Assembly (NCBI RefSeq): GCF_014650695.1
Contig: NZ_BMVL01000013.1
Coordinates: 34,720-98,719, forward strand
DNA length: 64,000 bases
Direction of reading: 5' to 3'
Source: Streptomyces avidinii
GTDB taxonomy: Bacteria > Actinomycetota > Actinomycetes > Streptomycetales > Streptomycetaceae
The position numbers were made by a program, and so were the translations under genes. The notes under the pieces were generated by a model. It did not search any database. It saw only the letters and a list, made by a program, of their open reading frames with translations, and was not told the origin of the DNA. Shown one piece after another: positions 50,801-60,937 of the stretch (its first letter is position 1; every line of letters begins with the position of its first letter).

Positions 50801-52079
50801 CTGGGCGGGCAACATCACCGCCACACCGGCCCGAGTGGTGACCCCGGCCTCGGTCGGGGAACTCCAGGAGGCGGTCCGCCGGGCCGCCGAGGACGGGCTG
50901 CGGGTGAAGGCGGTCGGCACGGGCCACTCCTTCACCGCGGCCGCCGCCACCGACGGGGTGCTCGTACGCCCGCAGGCCCTGGCCGGGATCCGGTCGATCG
51001 ACCGGGCCGCCGGGACCGTCACGGTGGCGGCGGGCACGGTCCTCAAGGACCTCAACGTGGCCCTGGCCCGGGAGGGCCTGTCGCTCACCAACATGGGCGA
51101 CATCATGGAGCAGACGGTCTCCGGCGCCACCAGCACCGGCACGCACGGAACCGGCCGCGACTCGGCCTCCATCGCCGCCCAGATCCGGGGCCTGGAACTG
51201 GTCACCGCCGACGGCCGGCTGCTGACCTGCTCCGAGAAGGAGGAACCCGAGGTCTTCGCGGCGGCCCGGCTCGGCATCGGCGCGCTCGGCATCGTCACCG
51301 CGATCACCTTCGCCGTGGAGCCGATCTTCTTCCTGACCGCCCGGGAGGAGCCGATGGGGTTCGACCGGGTGACGGCCGAGTTCGAGGAGCACTTCGCGGA
51401 GAACGAGCACTTCGAGTTCTACTGGTTCCCGCACACGGGCAACTGCAACACCAAGCGGAACAACCGCAGCCAGGGCCCGGCCGCCCCGCCCGGACCGGTC
51501 AGCGCCTGGATCGAGGACGAGCTGCTCTCCAACGGCCTCTTCCAGGCCGTCAACTCGCTGGGCCGCGCGGTCCCGGCCACCATCCCCTCCATCGCCCGCG
51601 TGGCCAGCCGCGCCCTGTCGGCACGCACCTACACGGACATCCCGTACAAGGTGTTCACCAGCCCGCGCCGGGTGCGGTTCGTGGAGATGGAGTACGCACT
51701 CCCGCGCGGGCAGGTCGTCGAGGCACTGCGGGAGCTGCGCGCGATGGTCGACCGCTCGGGGCTGCGGATCAGCTTCCCCGTGGAGGTGCGGACGGCTCCG
51801 GCGGACGACATCACGCTGTCGACGGCGTCCGGCCGCGACACGGCGTACATCGCGGTGCACATGTACAAGGGCACCCCGTACCAGGGCTACTTCACGGCCG
51901 CCGAGCGCATCTTCACCGCGCACGGCGGCCGCCCGCACTGGGGCAAGGTGCACACGCGGGACGCGCAGTACTTCGCCGAGGCCTACCCGCGGTTCGGTGA
52001 GTTCACCGCGCTGCGCGACCGGCTCGACCCCGACCGGGTCTTCGGCAACGACTACCTGCGGCGGGTCCTGGGCGACTGA
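50748..52079 (+). CDS. FAD-binding D-arabinono-1,4-lactone oxidase family protein (443 aa)
   Basis: ATG at 50748 follows GGGGAGGAGCC and starts inside the MFS gene. FAD domain (PCMH type): VVTPASVGELQEAV, then VKAVGTGHSFTAAAATDGVL (GxGHS flavin site) and TSTGTHGTG. The C-terminal ALO domain includes PRRVRFVEMEYALPR and RPHWGKVHT, with PERVFG-like DPDRVFGNDYL at the end. It oxidises a sugar lactone or alditol with oxygen, giving H2O2; substrate not predictable. Confidence 0.9.
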   Translation: MGTATAGKSSGERTAWHNWAGNITATPARVVTPASVGELQEAVRRAAEDGLRVKAVGTGHSFTAAAATDGVLVRPQALAGIRSIDRAAGTVTVAAGTVLKDLNVALAREGLSLTNMGDIMEQTVSGATSTGTHGTGRDSASIAAQIRGLELVTADGRLLTCSEKEEPEVFAAARLGIGALGIVTAITFAVEPIFFLTAREEPMGFDRVTAEFEEHFAENEHFEFYWFPHTGNCNTKRNNRSQGPAAPPGPVSAWIEDELLSNGLFQAVNSLGRAVPATIPSIARVASRALSARTYTDIPYKVFTSPRRVRFVEMEYALPRGQVVEALRELRAMVDRSGLRISFPVEVRTAPADDITLSTASGRDTAYIAVHMYKGTPYQGYFTAAERIFTAHGGRPHWGKVHTRDAQYFAEAYPRFGEFTALRDRLDPDRVFGNDYLRRVLGD

Positions 52080-52153
52080 CCGGTCCCGGCCCCGCACGGC
52101 AGCTCAGCACTGCTCGACACCGCTCACGACCGCCTGCGGCCGCCTGCGACTGC

Positions 52154-52978
52154 TCACGACTGCGGAGCGCTCTGCCGCGCCGCCGGTGTCGACGCGTCCG
52201 GACCGGGCGCGGGGGCCGACGGCGTGGGGCTCGGGGAGGAGGTCGGGGTCTGCTTCGACGGGGAGGGACCGGGCGTCGGCTCCCCGGAGGCCCCGGCGTT
52301 CCCGGAGTTCCCCGGGTCGCCGGAGCCCGAGGGGCTCGGCCCGGGGCTCGGGCTGTGGTCGCCCCGAGGGTGCGAGGGGCTCGGCGAGGTCCCGGGCCCG
52401 GGGCTCCGCCCGCCCTTCCCGTCGGCCCCCGGCTCGTCCCGGGGCGGGGCGGGGCGGTCCTCGCTCGCCCTGCGGGTACCGCCGGAGAAGAGGGTGCCGC
52501 CGCCGCTGCTGACCGAGGTGCCGGCCATCGCCTCGTAGGTGCCGAGGCCGCCGATGGCGATGGCGAAGGCCGCGCCGGAGGCGACCGCGGTGCGCTTCCA
52601 GCCCCGTACCCGGGTGCCGTGCACGGTGGCCGCGCCGAACTCCTCCGTGGGGGCGACGGCGCCCCGCTCCGCTGCCTCGTCCGCGGTCCGCGGCTCCTCG
52701 CGGGGCTGCGGTACCCGACGGGCCCCGGTCCGGGTGCTCTCCCGCAGCTGGTCGCCGGTGCGCCGGAAGAAGTGCTGGATGACGGGTCCGCCCGCGGTGG
52801 CGACGACGCTGACCACACCGGCCCCGAGGATGGTCCCGTAGACGCCCATCTTCGAGGCGAGCAGGGCCGCCGCGACGGTGGCGAGGGAGGAGCCGGCGAC
52901 CTGGGCGGCGCTCAGGTCGAGCTTCTTCTTCTCCGGTTCGTCCTCGACGTCCCGCGTGGCCTTCTGACCCATCGCCAT
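52154..52978 (-). CDS. membrane-anchored protein with long Pro/Ser/Gly-rich tail (274 aa)
   Basis: ATG at 52978 or 52972. Charged start (KATRDVEDEPEKKK), glycine-zipper-like hydrophobic stretch (VAGSSLATVAAALLASKMGV through GAGVVSVVATAGGPVI), a cytoplasmic linker, a second membrane segment near 135-152 (TAVASGAAFAIAIGG) and a ~110-residue extracellular tail of P, S, G, T. The pattern suggests a wall-spanning stalk. Conserved in Streptomyces upstream of sepH; function unknown. Confidence 0.75.
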   Translation of the reverse strand: MAMGQKATRDVEDEPEKKKLDLSAAQVAGSSLATVAAALLASKMGVYGTILGAGVVSVVATAGGPVIQHFFRRTGDQLRESTRTGARRVPQPREEPRTADEAAERGAVAPTEEFGAATVHGTRVRGWKRTAVASGAAFAIAIGGLGTYEAMAGTSVSSGGGTLFSGGTRRASEDRPAPPRDEPGADGKGGRSPGPGTSPSPSHPRGDHSPSPGPSPSGSGDPGNSGNAGASGEPTPGPSPSKQTPTSSPSPTPSAPAPGPDASTPAARQSAPQS

Positions 52979-53255
52979 CCCCGGTGTGTCCCGCCTCTCG
53001 CGCTTCTCCTCTTCCAGGAGTTACCGACCCCTGAGCGAAGCAGATAGTTCCGTTTCTGGTGATTATGTGAAGCAAGACACCCGAAAACGGACCACGGGTG
53101 CAGGTCGGACCCGATCGAGGGCACGCCAACTCCCGCCGTCCGAGCAAAGTTCGGCGGCGCGGCGGTCCACCCAGGTGGCCCGAATGGAGTACTGTGGCGA
53201 GCCCTGGGGCCGTCCTTCCTTTCGGATGTCCGGACTCGGGAGAGGGGGCCGACTG

Positions 53256-53321
53256 ATGGAACACGGCACTCAAAGACCGGTGATGCCGCGGTATTGCACG
53301 GACGCCTGCTGCGCACAGTAA
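53256..53321 (+). CDS. possible 21-aa Cys-rich leader peptide upstream of sepH
   Basis: ATG at 53256 follows GAGAGGGGG at a good distance. The short frame ends RYCTDACCAQ with three Cys in six residues and stops at 53321, 179 nt before sepH. The start region is MEHGTQRPVMP. It lies inside a 520-nt spacer that otherwise contains no gene. It could be a Cys-sensing leader peptide or a small protein; it is too short to judge by composition. Confidence 0.35.
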   Translation: MEHGTQRPVMPRYCTDACCAQ

Positions 53322-53500
53322 CCACTCGGTCACTGTGCGTACCCAACAGGTAACCGTGCCATAACGGCGATCAAGGGCGCATGCCCGACACGCCGGTTTA
53401 ACTCGGCAAGGTTGTGGCAGGCTGCACCCGGGCAGGCCACACTCGACTAGCGGAAGCAGCGACGCACGTGACGTCGGCAGGCACCACCCGGGAGGTCCCC

Positions 53501-54526
53501 ATGCCCGAACTGCGTGTCGTGGCCGTCTCAAATGACGGCACACGACTGGTGCTCAAGGCTGCGGACAGCACGGAGTACACGCTTCCGATCGACGAGCGGC
53601 TCCGGGCCGCCGTCCGCAACGATCGCGCGCGCCTGAACCAGATCGAGATCGAGGTGGAGAGCCACCTCCGCCCCCGCGACATCCAGGCCCGCATACGAGC
53701 CGGTGCCTCCGCGGAGGAGGTCGCTCAACTGGCCGGCATCCCCGTCGACCGCGTACGCCGCTTCGAGGGTCCGGTGCTCGCCGAGCGCGCGTTCATGGCC
53801 GAGCGTGCCCGCAAGACCCCCGTGCGCCGTCCCGGCGAGAACACCGGTCCGCAGCTCGGCGAGGCCGTGCAGGAGCGGCTGACCCTGCGCGGCGCCGAGA
53901 AGGAATCCGTCCAGTGGGACTCCTGGCGCCGCGACGACGGCACGTGGGAGGTCCTCCTCGTCTACCGGGTCGCGGGTGAACCGCACTCGGCGAGCTGGAC
54001 CTACGACCCGCCGCGCCGGCTGGTCGTGGCCGTCGACGACGAGGCCCGTTCGCTGATCGGCGAGTCGGAGGACCTGCCGGCGACGCCGGAGCCGAGCTTC
54101 CCGTTCGTGCCGAGGATCGCGCGGCTGCCGCGCGACCGGCCGCTGGACCGCGCCCTGGACCGGCAGCTGGACCGGGCCGACAGCCGGCCGGCGCCCGCAC
54201 CGGAACCGGAAGAGGAACGGGACACCCTGACCAGCCTGCTGGAAGCGGTCCCGAGCTTCCGCGGCGACATGGTCGTCCCGGAGCGCACCGAGGCACCGGA
54301 CACCGAACCGGAGGCCGAGGAGCCGCCGGCCCCCGCCGCCTCGGCGGGCGCGGGCGCCGCGTACGCCGATGTCCTGATGCCCCGTACGGTGGCGGGTCAC
54401 CGCGACCGGCTGACCGGCACCACCGACCGCCAGGCCGAGGCCGACGGGGTCCGCCCCGGGCGCCGTGCGGCCGTACCGAGCTGGGACGAGATCGTCTTCG
54501 GCACCCGCCGCAAGAAGCAGGAGTAG
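53501..54526 (+). CDS. sepH: septation protein SepH, DUF3071 family (341 aa)
   Basis: ATG at 53501 follows GGGAGGTCCCC; the open frame upstream lacks family sequence. The N-terminal DUF3071 domain (MPELRVVAVSNDGTRLVLKA) contains a helix-turn-helix (LRPRDIQARIRAGASAEEVA, then IPVDRVRRFEGPVLAERA). After about residue 200 the protein is disordered, Pro/Glu/Asp-rich, ending with a conserved WDEIVFGTRRKKQE. SepH (S. coelicolor SCO5855 from memory) binds FtsZ, stimulates its assembly and is needed for sporulation septation. Confidence 0.94.
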   Translation: MPELRVVAVSNDGTRLVLKAADSTEYTLPIDERLRAAVRNDRARLNQIEIEVESHLRPRDIQARIRAGASAEEVAQLAGIPVDRVRRFEGPVLAERAFMAERARKTPVRRPGENTGPQLGEAVQERLTLRGAEKESVQWDSWRRDDGTWEVLLVYRVAGEPHSASWTYDPPRRLVVAVDDEARSLIGESEDLPATPEPSFPFVPRIARLPRDRPLDRALDRQLDRADSRPAPAPEPEEERDTLTSLLEAVPSFRGDMVVPERTEAPDTEPEAEEPPAPAASAGAGAAYADVLMPRTVAGHRDRLTGTTDRQAEADGVRPGRRAAVPSWDEIVFGTRRKKQE

Positions 54527-54619
54527 CGGCCCGCCGACACCCGGAGCGGCGGGCCGAAGGGTCCGGCGGGACCGGTGAGCGGGCCGGTTCGCGCCGGGGC
54601 CGGGCGGGCGCCCGGCCCC
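54527..54619. terminator. two hairpins between convergent sepH and sulfurtransferase genes
   Basis: Stem 1 pairs 54527-54536 with 54547-54556 (10 bp); stem 2 pairs 54594-54605 with 54608-54619 (12 bp, very tight loop). Both are G/C-only. The arrangement serves both converging transcripts. Confidence 0.65.
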
Positions 54620-54626
54620 GTCCCGG

Positions 54627-55472
54627 CTACTGGGGGTCCGGACCCGTGGCCACCGGGCGGGCCGGGTCGGCGGACCATTCGGACCAGCTGCCCGCGTAGA
54701 GGTCCGACTCGATGCCGGCCACTTCCAGGGCCAGTACCTCGTGCGCTGCGGAGACCCCGGAGCCGCAGTACACCCCCACCGCCGCCCCCTCGGACGCGCC
54801 GAGCCCCTCGAACCTCGCGCGCAGGGTGTCCGCCGGCAGGAAGCGGCCGTCCGGGCCCACGTTCTCCGTGGTCGGGGCCGACAGTGCGCCGGGGATGTGG
54901 CCGCCGACCGGGTCGATGGGCTCGACCTCGCCGCGGTAGCGCTCGCCCGCCCGGGCGTCCAGGAGGACCCCGTCACGCGCGCGCAGGGCCGCCGCGTCCG
55001 CGTCCAGCAACCCGACCGCCCCCGGAGTTGGCTTGAAATCGCTCTCCGCAGGAGTCACCCGATCGGTCGTCACCACGCCACCGGCCGCCGTCCAGGCGGC
55101 CAGCCCGCCGTCCAGAACCCGCACGTTCGGGTGACCTGTCCAACGCAGCAACCACCACGCGCGGGCGGCCGCCCAGCCCAGACCGCCGTCGTACACAACG
55201 ACCGGACCGTCCGCCGGGACGCCCGCCCGCCGCATCGCCTCGCCGAAGGCCTCCGGGTCCGGCAGCGGGTGCCGCCCGCCCGACCCGGGTGGACCTGCCA
55301 GTTCCCGATCGAGGTCGACGTACACCGCCCCGGGCAGGTGTCCTGCCTCGTAGGCGGGCCGCTGGTCGGGGCCGCCGAGCTGCCAGCGGACGTCCAGCAG
55401 CACCGGCGGGCGGAGGCCCGCCAGCTCGGTCCTCAGTTCGGCGGCGGAGAGGATCGCAGATTTCGCAGTCAT
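54627..55472 (-). CDS. thiosulfate/3-mercaptopyruvate sulfurtransferase, two rhodanese domains (281 aa)
   Basis: ATG at 55472; an ATG at 55481 is also possible. The tandem rhodanese domains are an inactive N-terminal one (VLLDVRWQLGGPDQ ... AGHLPGAVYVDLD) and an active C-terminal one (LLDARAGERYRGE ... GHIPGAL), with the persulfide Cys in VYCGSGVSA near residue 236. It transfers sulfane sulfur from thiosulfate or mercaptopyruvate to cyanide or thiols. Conserved beside sepH. Confidence 0.9.
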   Translation of the reverse strand: MTAKSAILSAAELRTELAGLRPPVLLDVRWQLGGPDQRPAYEAGHLPGAVYVDLDRELAGPPGSGGRHPLPDPEAFGEAMRRAGVPADGPVVVYDGGLGWAAARAWWLLRWTGHPNVRVLDGGLAAWTAAGGVVTTDRVTPAESDFKPTPGAVGLLDADAAALRARDGVLLDARAGERYRGEVEPIDPVGGHIPGALSAPTTENVGPDGRFLPADTLRARFEGLGASEGAAVGVYCGSGVSAAHEVLALEVAGIESDLYAGSWSEWSADPARPVATGPDPQ

Positions 55473-55648
55473 GCCGGCCATCTTCCTCCCCGCCCCGCAC
55501 ACGCGTAACAAGCCCGTCATCGGCGGGCCGCATCGATCCGGTCAACTCCGTGCCGCGCCCCCTCGATGCGGCCCGGTCGGGGCGCGCCGAGTCCCCGGGA
55601 GTGGAAGCATCAGCACCGGTAAGCGCCACGACGGAGGAGACGGCTGAC

Positions 55649-56434
55649 ATGACCGAGGCAGCGGAACCAACCCGGCGCACGCCCGGTACCCCGTGCTGGG
55701 TGAGCCTCATGGTGCACGGCCTCGGGACCACCGAGGACTTCTACGCCGATCTGTTCGGCTGGGAGTACGAACCCGGTCCCGAGCAGCTCGGCCCGTACGT
55801 CCGCGCGGTGCTGGACGGCCACGAGGTGGCCGGGATCGGCGAGATGCCGCCGGACCGGCATCTGCCGGTGGCCTGGACGACGTACCTCGCCACGGACGAC
55901 GCGGACGCGACCGCCGAATCGATCCGCGCCTGCGGCGGCACGGTGGCGGTGGGCCCGCTCGATGCCGGGATCGCGGGGCGGGTGGCGATCTGCTCCGACC
56001 CGCTGGGCGCCATCTTCGGCCTGTGGCAGGCGCAGAGCCGCATGGGCACCCGGCTGCACAGCGGACCGGGTACCCCGGTGTGGAACGAACTGGTCACCCA
56101 GGACACCTCGACGGTCGGGAAGTTCTACGAGCACGTCTTCGGCCACGAGGCGCAGACGCACGCCACCGCCTCCGACGACTTCGACTACCTGACCCTGCAC
56201 CTGGAGGGCCGCCCGGTGGCCGCCGTGCACGGTGTCGGCCGCTCGCTGCCGCACGACCGGGGGCCGCACTGGATGGCGTACTTCGAGGTGGAGGACACCG
56301 ACGTGGCCGCGGCCCGGGTCGTCGAGCTCGGCGGGCGCGTCGTCGATCCGCCCCACGAGGGTCCGCGCGGCCGGCAGGCCACGGTCGCGGACCCCGAGGG
56401 CGCGGTCTTCGCCATCGTGCCGGCCCGGCGCTGA
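55649..56434 (+). CDS. VOC-family (glyoxalase-like) protein, two domains (261 aa)
   Basis: ATG at 55649 follows GGAGGAGACGG. Two VOC modules: the first from PCWVSLMVHGLGTTEDFYAD to DPLGAIFGLWQ, the second from PVWNELVTQDTSTVGKFYEH to DPEGAVFAIV. The pattern is that of the CFP32/hydroxylase-like double VOC proteins of actinomycetes. Possible glyoxalase, dioxygenase or resistance role; no substrate can be assigned. Confidence 0.87.
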   Translation: MTEAAEPTRRTPGTPCWVSLMVHGLGTTEDFYADLFGWEYEPGPEQLGPYVRAVLDGHEVAGIGEMPPDRHLPVAWTTYLATDDADATAESIRACGGTVAVGPLDAGIAGRVAICSDPLGAIFGLWQAQSRMGTRLHSGPGTPVWNELVTQDTSTVGKFYEHVFGHEAQTHATASDDFDYLTLHLEGRPVAAVHGVGRSLPHDRGPHWMAYFEVEDTDVAAARVVELGGRVVDPPHEGPRGRQATVADPEGAVFAIVPARR

Positions 56435-56440
56435 GCCCGG

Positions 56441-57745
56441 TCAGTCCGCCCTCGGCCCGGGAGCCCGCCCGAAGTGGCGGGCGGTGGGCACGAGGGCGGC
56501 CGCGGCGGGTACGAGGAAGCAGGCTCCGGCGCACACGGCGAGGACCGGGGTGACGCCGAAGACGCCGATGGCCGGGGCCATCAGGGCGAGGCCCAGCGGG
56601 GCGAGGCCGTAGGACAGCAGGAAGTCCAGCGAGGAGACCCGGGCGAGCTTGTCCGGGGCGACCTCGCGCTGGGTGGCCGTGAACCAGGGCACGTTGAACA
56701 GCTCGATCCCGATGCCGGCGACGACGTAGGCGGCGATCACCACGGCCGGGTGCACGGGCAGCATCAGGCTCAGCGGCGCGAAGCCGTAGAGAGCCAGTCC
56801 GGCGAGGGCGCTCCAGCCTTCGGAACGGGGCCGCCTGCGGGCGGTGACCAGGGCGCCGCCGAGGGCGCCCACGGTGTAGGCGGTCATGGCGGCGGCCAGT
56901 ACCCACTCGGTGCCGTAGCGGTCGCGGCTGACGAGGGGCAGGGCCACGCCGGTGGCGGAGTAGCCCAGCGCGATCACCGCGGTCAGGGCCCCGAGTCCGG
57001 CGAGGAACCACGGGTGGCGGCGGGCCTCGCGTATCCCGTCGACGAATTCGGCGCGCAGCGATGCGCGCGGGGCGGGGGCCGGGGCGACCGGTCCGGCCGG
57101 CGCGGGTGATGCTTCGGCGGGTCGCGGGGCGGCGGGTCGGCCCGGCAGAAGGGCGGCGACCAGCCAGAGGAGGCCGATCCCCAGCAGCAGCGTCCCGGCG
57201 TCGACGAACGCCGCGAGCAGCGCCGTCAGGGTGGGTCCCGCCAGCGTGGAGGTCCGTACCGCCATGGTCATCGCGGCGTTGGCCTGCTGCCTGCGGTCGG
57301 CGGCGACGGTCTCGGCGGTGAGCGCCTGGAAGGCGGGGCGGCAGGCTCCCTGCCCGGCGCCCGCGAGGGCGGCGGCCAGGGTCATCAGTATCAGCGAGCG
57401 GCCGAGTCCGAGGGCGAGCAGCGGGGCGGCGACCGCGGCGGCGAGGGCGGACCAGAGCACGACGGCGCGGCGTGAGTGACGGTCGGCCAGCACGCCGCCG
57501 ACGGCGACGGCGGCGAGGAAGCCGGCCGTCCGGGCGGCGAGGACCAGCCCCAGGGCGGCCGCACCGAGTTCCCGGTGCAGGACCGCGAGGCCCAGGACGA
57601 AGGGCAGGGCCCAGGTCGCGAGCCCAGAGGCGGTGGTGCCGGCCCACAGGCGCAGGAACGCGGTGTCGCGCAGGACGGAACGCGCGGGCGGCGGACCGGT
57701 CTCGGCCGTCCCGGTCGTCGTGCCGTGCAGGGGTGTGGTCGCCAC
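56441..57745 (-). CDS. MFS transporter (434 aa), candidate metallophore exporter
   Basis: ATG at 57745. Twelve hydrophobic segments; the motif A-like loop VLADRHSRRAVV follows TM2, and a Pro/Ala-rich central loop (APRPAEASPAPAGP) precedes FVDGIREARRHPWFLAGL. This is the DHA3/enterobactin-exporter (EntS) style of MFS. It is divergent from the metal ABC/biosynthesis operon at 57935, with the Zur/Fur-like site in between, so co-regulation is likely. That it exports the operon's product is inference. Confidence 0.85.
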   Translation of the reverse strand: MATTPLHGTTTGTAETGPPPARSVLRDTAFLRLWAGTTASGLATWALPFVLGLAVLHRELGAAALGLVLAARTAGFLAAVAVGGVLADRHSRRAVVLWSALAAAVAAPLLALGLGRSLILMTLAAALAGAGQGACRPAFQALTAETVAADRRQQANAAMTMAVRTSTLAGPTLTALLAAFVDAGTLLLGIGLLWLVAALLPGRPAAPRPAEASPAPAGPVAPAPAPRASLRAEFVDGIREARRHPWFLAGLGALTAVIALGYSATGVALPLVSRDRYGTEWVLAAAMTAYTVGALGGALVTARRRPRSEGWSALAGLALYGFAPLSLMLPVHPAVVIAAYVVAGIGIELFNVPWFTATQREVAPDKLARVSSLDFLLSYGLAPLGLALMAPAIGVFGVTPVLAVCAGACFLVPAAAALVPTARHFGRAPGPRAD

Positions 57746-57811
57746 GGTGGGGTGCTCCTCGTTCGTCGGCAGGTAGCGGATCGCGGCTCGATGACCCCGA
57801 CCCGGGGGTGT

Positions 57812-57832
57812 TAATGAAAACGATAACCATTA
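57812..57832. promoter_or_regulatory. Zur/Fur-like operator between MFS gene and ABC operon
   Basis: An AT-rich 21-bp element (TAATGAAAACGATAACCATT plus A) stands out in very G/C-rich DNA. Its ends TAATG and CATTA are inverted, and TGAAAACGATAACCA resembles actinobacterial Zur/FurB boxes (TGAAAA-N-GATTTTCA type). It lies 66 nt upstream of the MFS start and 103 nt upstream of the binding-protein start, well placed for both. Metal specificity cannot be read from sequence. Confidence 0.55.
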
Positions 57833-57934
57833 CAGTAGCGTTTGAACGAGGCACTCCTGCCCGGTGCACGACCACACCCGCGCCCTTCCACGCACTTCCA
57901 CGCCCTTCCACGCTCTTTCCAGACCGGAGAACCC

Positions 57935-58966
57935 ATGCGCCACCGCGCCCGACCCGGCATTCCCCTCACGCTCGCCCTGGCCCTCGCGGCCGCGGGCTGC
58001 TCGACCGCCACCACCACCGAGGACCGCGCGTCCGCCGACAGGCCCTCGGCCGCGGCGGCCATCGACAGTTGCGGCCGGCAGCTCTCCTTCGACCGGCCCC
58101 CGCAACGCGCCGTCGCCCTGGACCAGACCTCGACGGAGACCCTGCTGGAACTGGGCCTCCAGGACCGGATGGCCGGCACGGCCAACCTCAAGACGAAGAT
58201 CCCGGCGCGCTACCAGGAGGCCTACGCCAAGGTCCCGGTCATCGCCCCGAAGATCGCCACCGGCGAGCAACTGCGTTCTGCCGCGCCCGACTTCGTGGTG
58301 GCCGGTTCCGCCGACCTCTACACGAAGGACCGCGCCGGCACCCGGGAGGAGCTGGCGGCCGTGAAGGTCCCGGCCTTCGTCAGCGCGGTGGACTGCCCCC
58401 AGCAGAACGAGGCCGGAAAGTCGCCCTTCGAACTTCTCTTCTCCGACTACGAGCAGCTCGGCAAGGTCTTCGGCAGCGAGCAGCGGGCCGGCGCCCTCGC
58501 CCGCGAGCAGCGCGCCGTCGTCGCGAAGGCCGGCGAGAACGCCGGCAGGGCCGCCGCCCGGGACGGTGGGCAGCCCACCGTCGTCTACCTCTACTCGGTC
58601 TTCAACGGCATGCCGTACGTGGCGGGCGGGACCGGCCTGCCCGGCGAGATGAGCCGGATCGTCGGCGCGAAGAACGCCTTCGACGACGTGGCCGAGGACT
58701 GGCCGGAGGTCTCCTGGGAGGAAGTCGCCGCGCGCGACCCGGACTTCATCGTGATCGGCGATCTGAGCGAGCGCGGTCGGCCCGGAGACAGCGCCGCCGA
58801 GAAGCGCGCCGCGATGGCCGGGGACCCGGTGGTCTCCCGGCTGGCGGCGGTGCGCGAGAACAGGATCATCGAGGTGCCGGGCATCGAACTGGACCCCTCC
58901 GTACGCTCCGTGCACACCCTGGGGCTGCTGGCGGACGCGATGAAGGACCTCGGATATGTCCGCTGA
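57935..58966 (+). CDS. FecB/BtuF-type metal-chelate binding lipoprotein (343 aa)
   Basis: ATG at 57935 follows GGAGAACCC. The lipoprotein signal peptide ends in the lipobox AAAGC, near residue 20. The periplasmic-binding-protein class III fold begins CGRQLSFDRPPQRAVALDQT and continues with two lobes joined by a helix; PDFVVAGSADLYTK and DPDFIVIGDLSERG mark the lobes. It captures a metal complex (siderophore, zincophore or cobamide-like) for the FecCD permease. First gene of a six-gene operon. Confidence 0.88.
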   Translation: MRHRARPGIPLTLALALAAAGCSTATTTEDRASADRPSAAAAIDSCGRQLSFDRPPQRAVALDQTSTETLLELGLQDRMAGTANLKTKIPARYQEAYAKVPVIAPKIATGEQLRSAAPDFVVAGSADLYTKDRAGTREELAAVKVPAFVSAVDCPQQNEAGKSPFELLFSDYEQLGKVFGSEQRAGALAREQRAVVAKAGENAGRAAARDGGQPTVVYLYSVFNGMPYVAGGTGLPGEMSRIVGAKNAFDDVAEDWPEVSWEEVAARDPDFIVIGDLSERGRPGDSAAEKRAAMAGDPVVSRLAAVRENRIIEVPGIELDPSVRSVHTLGLLADAMKDLGYVR

Positions 58967-60076
58967 CCCGGGGACGGTGGACCTGCTGCTGCCGGCCGCC
59001 CGCGACGTCCGGGTGGACGGCGCCCCCTCGCGGCGGGTCCGGGCCGGGCGGGCCGGCGGGCCGGCCCGGACGGGGCTGTTCCTCGCCGGGGTGCTCGTAC
59101 TCGCCGTCTCGGTGGCGGCCGGTACCCGGATCGGCGCCGCCGACGTGGGATGGACCGACCTCGGCCGGGTGCTCGGGGCCCGGCTGGGACTCGGCACCGA
59201 ACCACTGCCGCCGCTGCTGGACTCGCTGGTCTGGGACCTGCGGCTGCCGCGGGTCCTGATGGCGGCGCTGGTCGGCGCGTCGCTCGCGGTGTGCGGCACC
59301 GTGCTGCAGGCCGTCACCCGCAACGCGCTGGCCGACCCGTACCTGCTCGGGGTGTCCTCCGGCGCCTCGGCCGGGGCCGTCATCGCGGCCGTCCTGCCGC
59401 TGGCCCTGGCCGGGCCGGGCGCCGGCGCGCTCGGGGTGACCGGCGGCGCGCTCGTCGGCGCCCTGCTCTCCTTCGGCCTGCTGCTGGCGCTGCTGCGCCG
59501 CACGGGCCTGGACTCGGTCCGCATCGCCTTGACCGGAGTGGTCGTCGGGCAGCTCTTCACCGCCCTGACCTCGCTGGTCCTGATGGCCTCCGCGGACGCC
59601 GACACCACGCGCGCGCTCACCCACTGGCTGCTGGGCTCGATGGCTCCGGCTCGCTGGGATGCCGTCGCCGTCTGCGCGCTCGTGACCCCGCTCGGGCTCG
59701 CGGCCGCCTGGCTGTGCGCGAACTCCCTCGACGGGCTCGCCTTCGGCGCGGACACCGCCGCCTCCCTGGGGATCGGCGTACGGCGCACCCGGATGCTGCT
59801 GCTGGTGGTGACGGCCGTGCTGACCTCGGTGGCGGTGGCCACCGTCGGCGCCATCGGGTTCGTCGGGCTGATCGTTCCGCACGGGGTGCGTCTCCTCGTC
59901 GGTCCGCTGCACCGGGTCCTGCTCCCGCACGCGGCGCTCGCGGGAGCGGTGTTCCTGGTGTGGACCGATGCCCTGGCACGGGTCGCCTTCGCGCCGCGCG
60001 AGATCCCGGTCGGCGTGATCACCGCACTGCTCGGCGTCCCCCTGTTCCTCGTCGTCCTGCGCAGGAAGGGGGAGCT

Positions 60077-60080
<4 letters not shown>
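58956..60080 (+). CDS. FecCD-family metal-chelate ABC permease (374 aa)
   Basis: ATG at 58956 overlaps the binding-protein gene by 11 nt. Signature blocks of the family: LVWDLRLPRVLMAALVGASL, GTVLQAVTRNALADPYLLGV, GASAGAVIAAVLPL and FVGLIVPHGVRLLVG. About ten membrane segments. The ~45-residue N-terminal extension (VDLLLPAARDVRVDGA) is unusual and hydrophilic. Confidence 0.9.
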
Positions 60081-60933
<853 letters not shown>

Positions 60934-60937
<4 letters not shown>

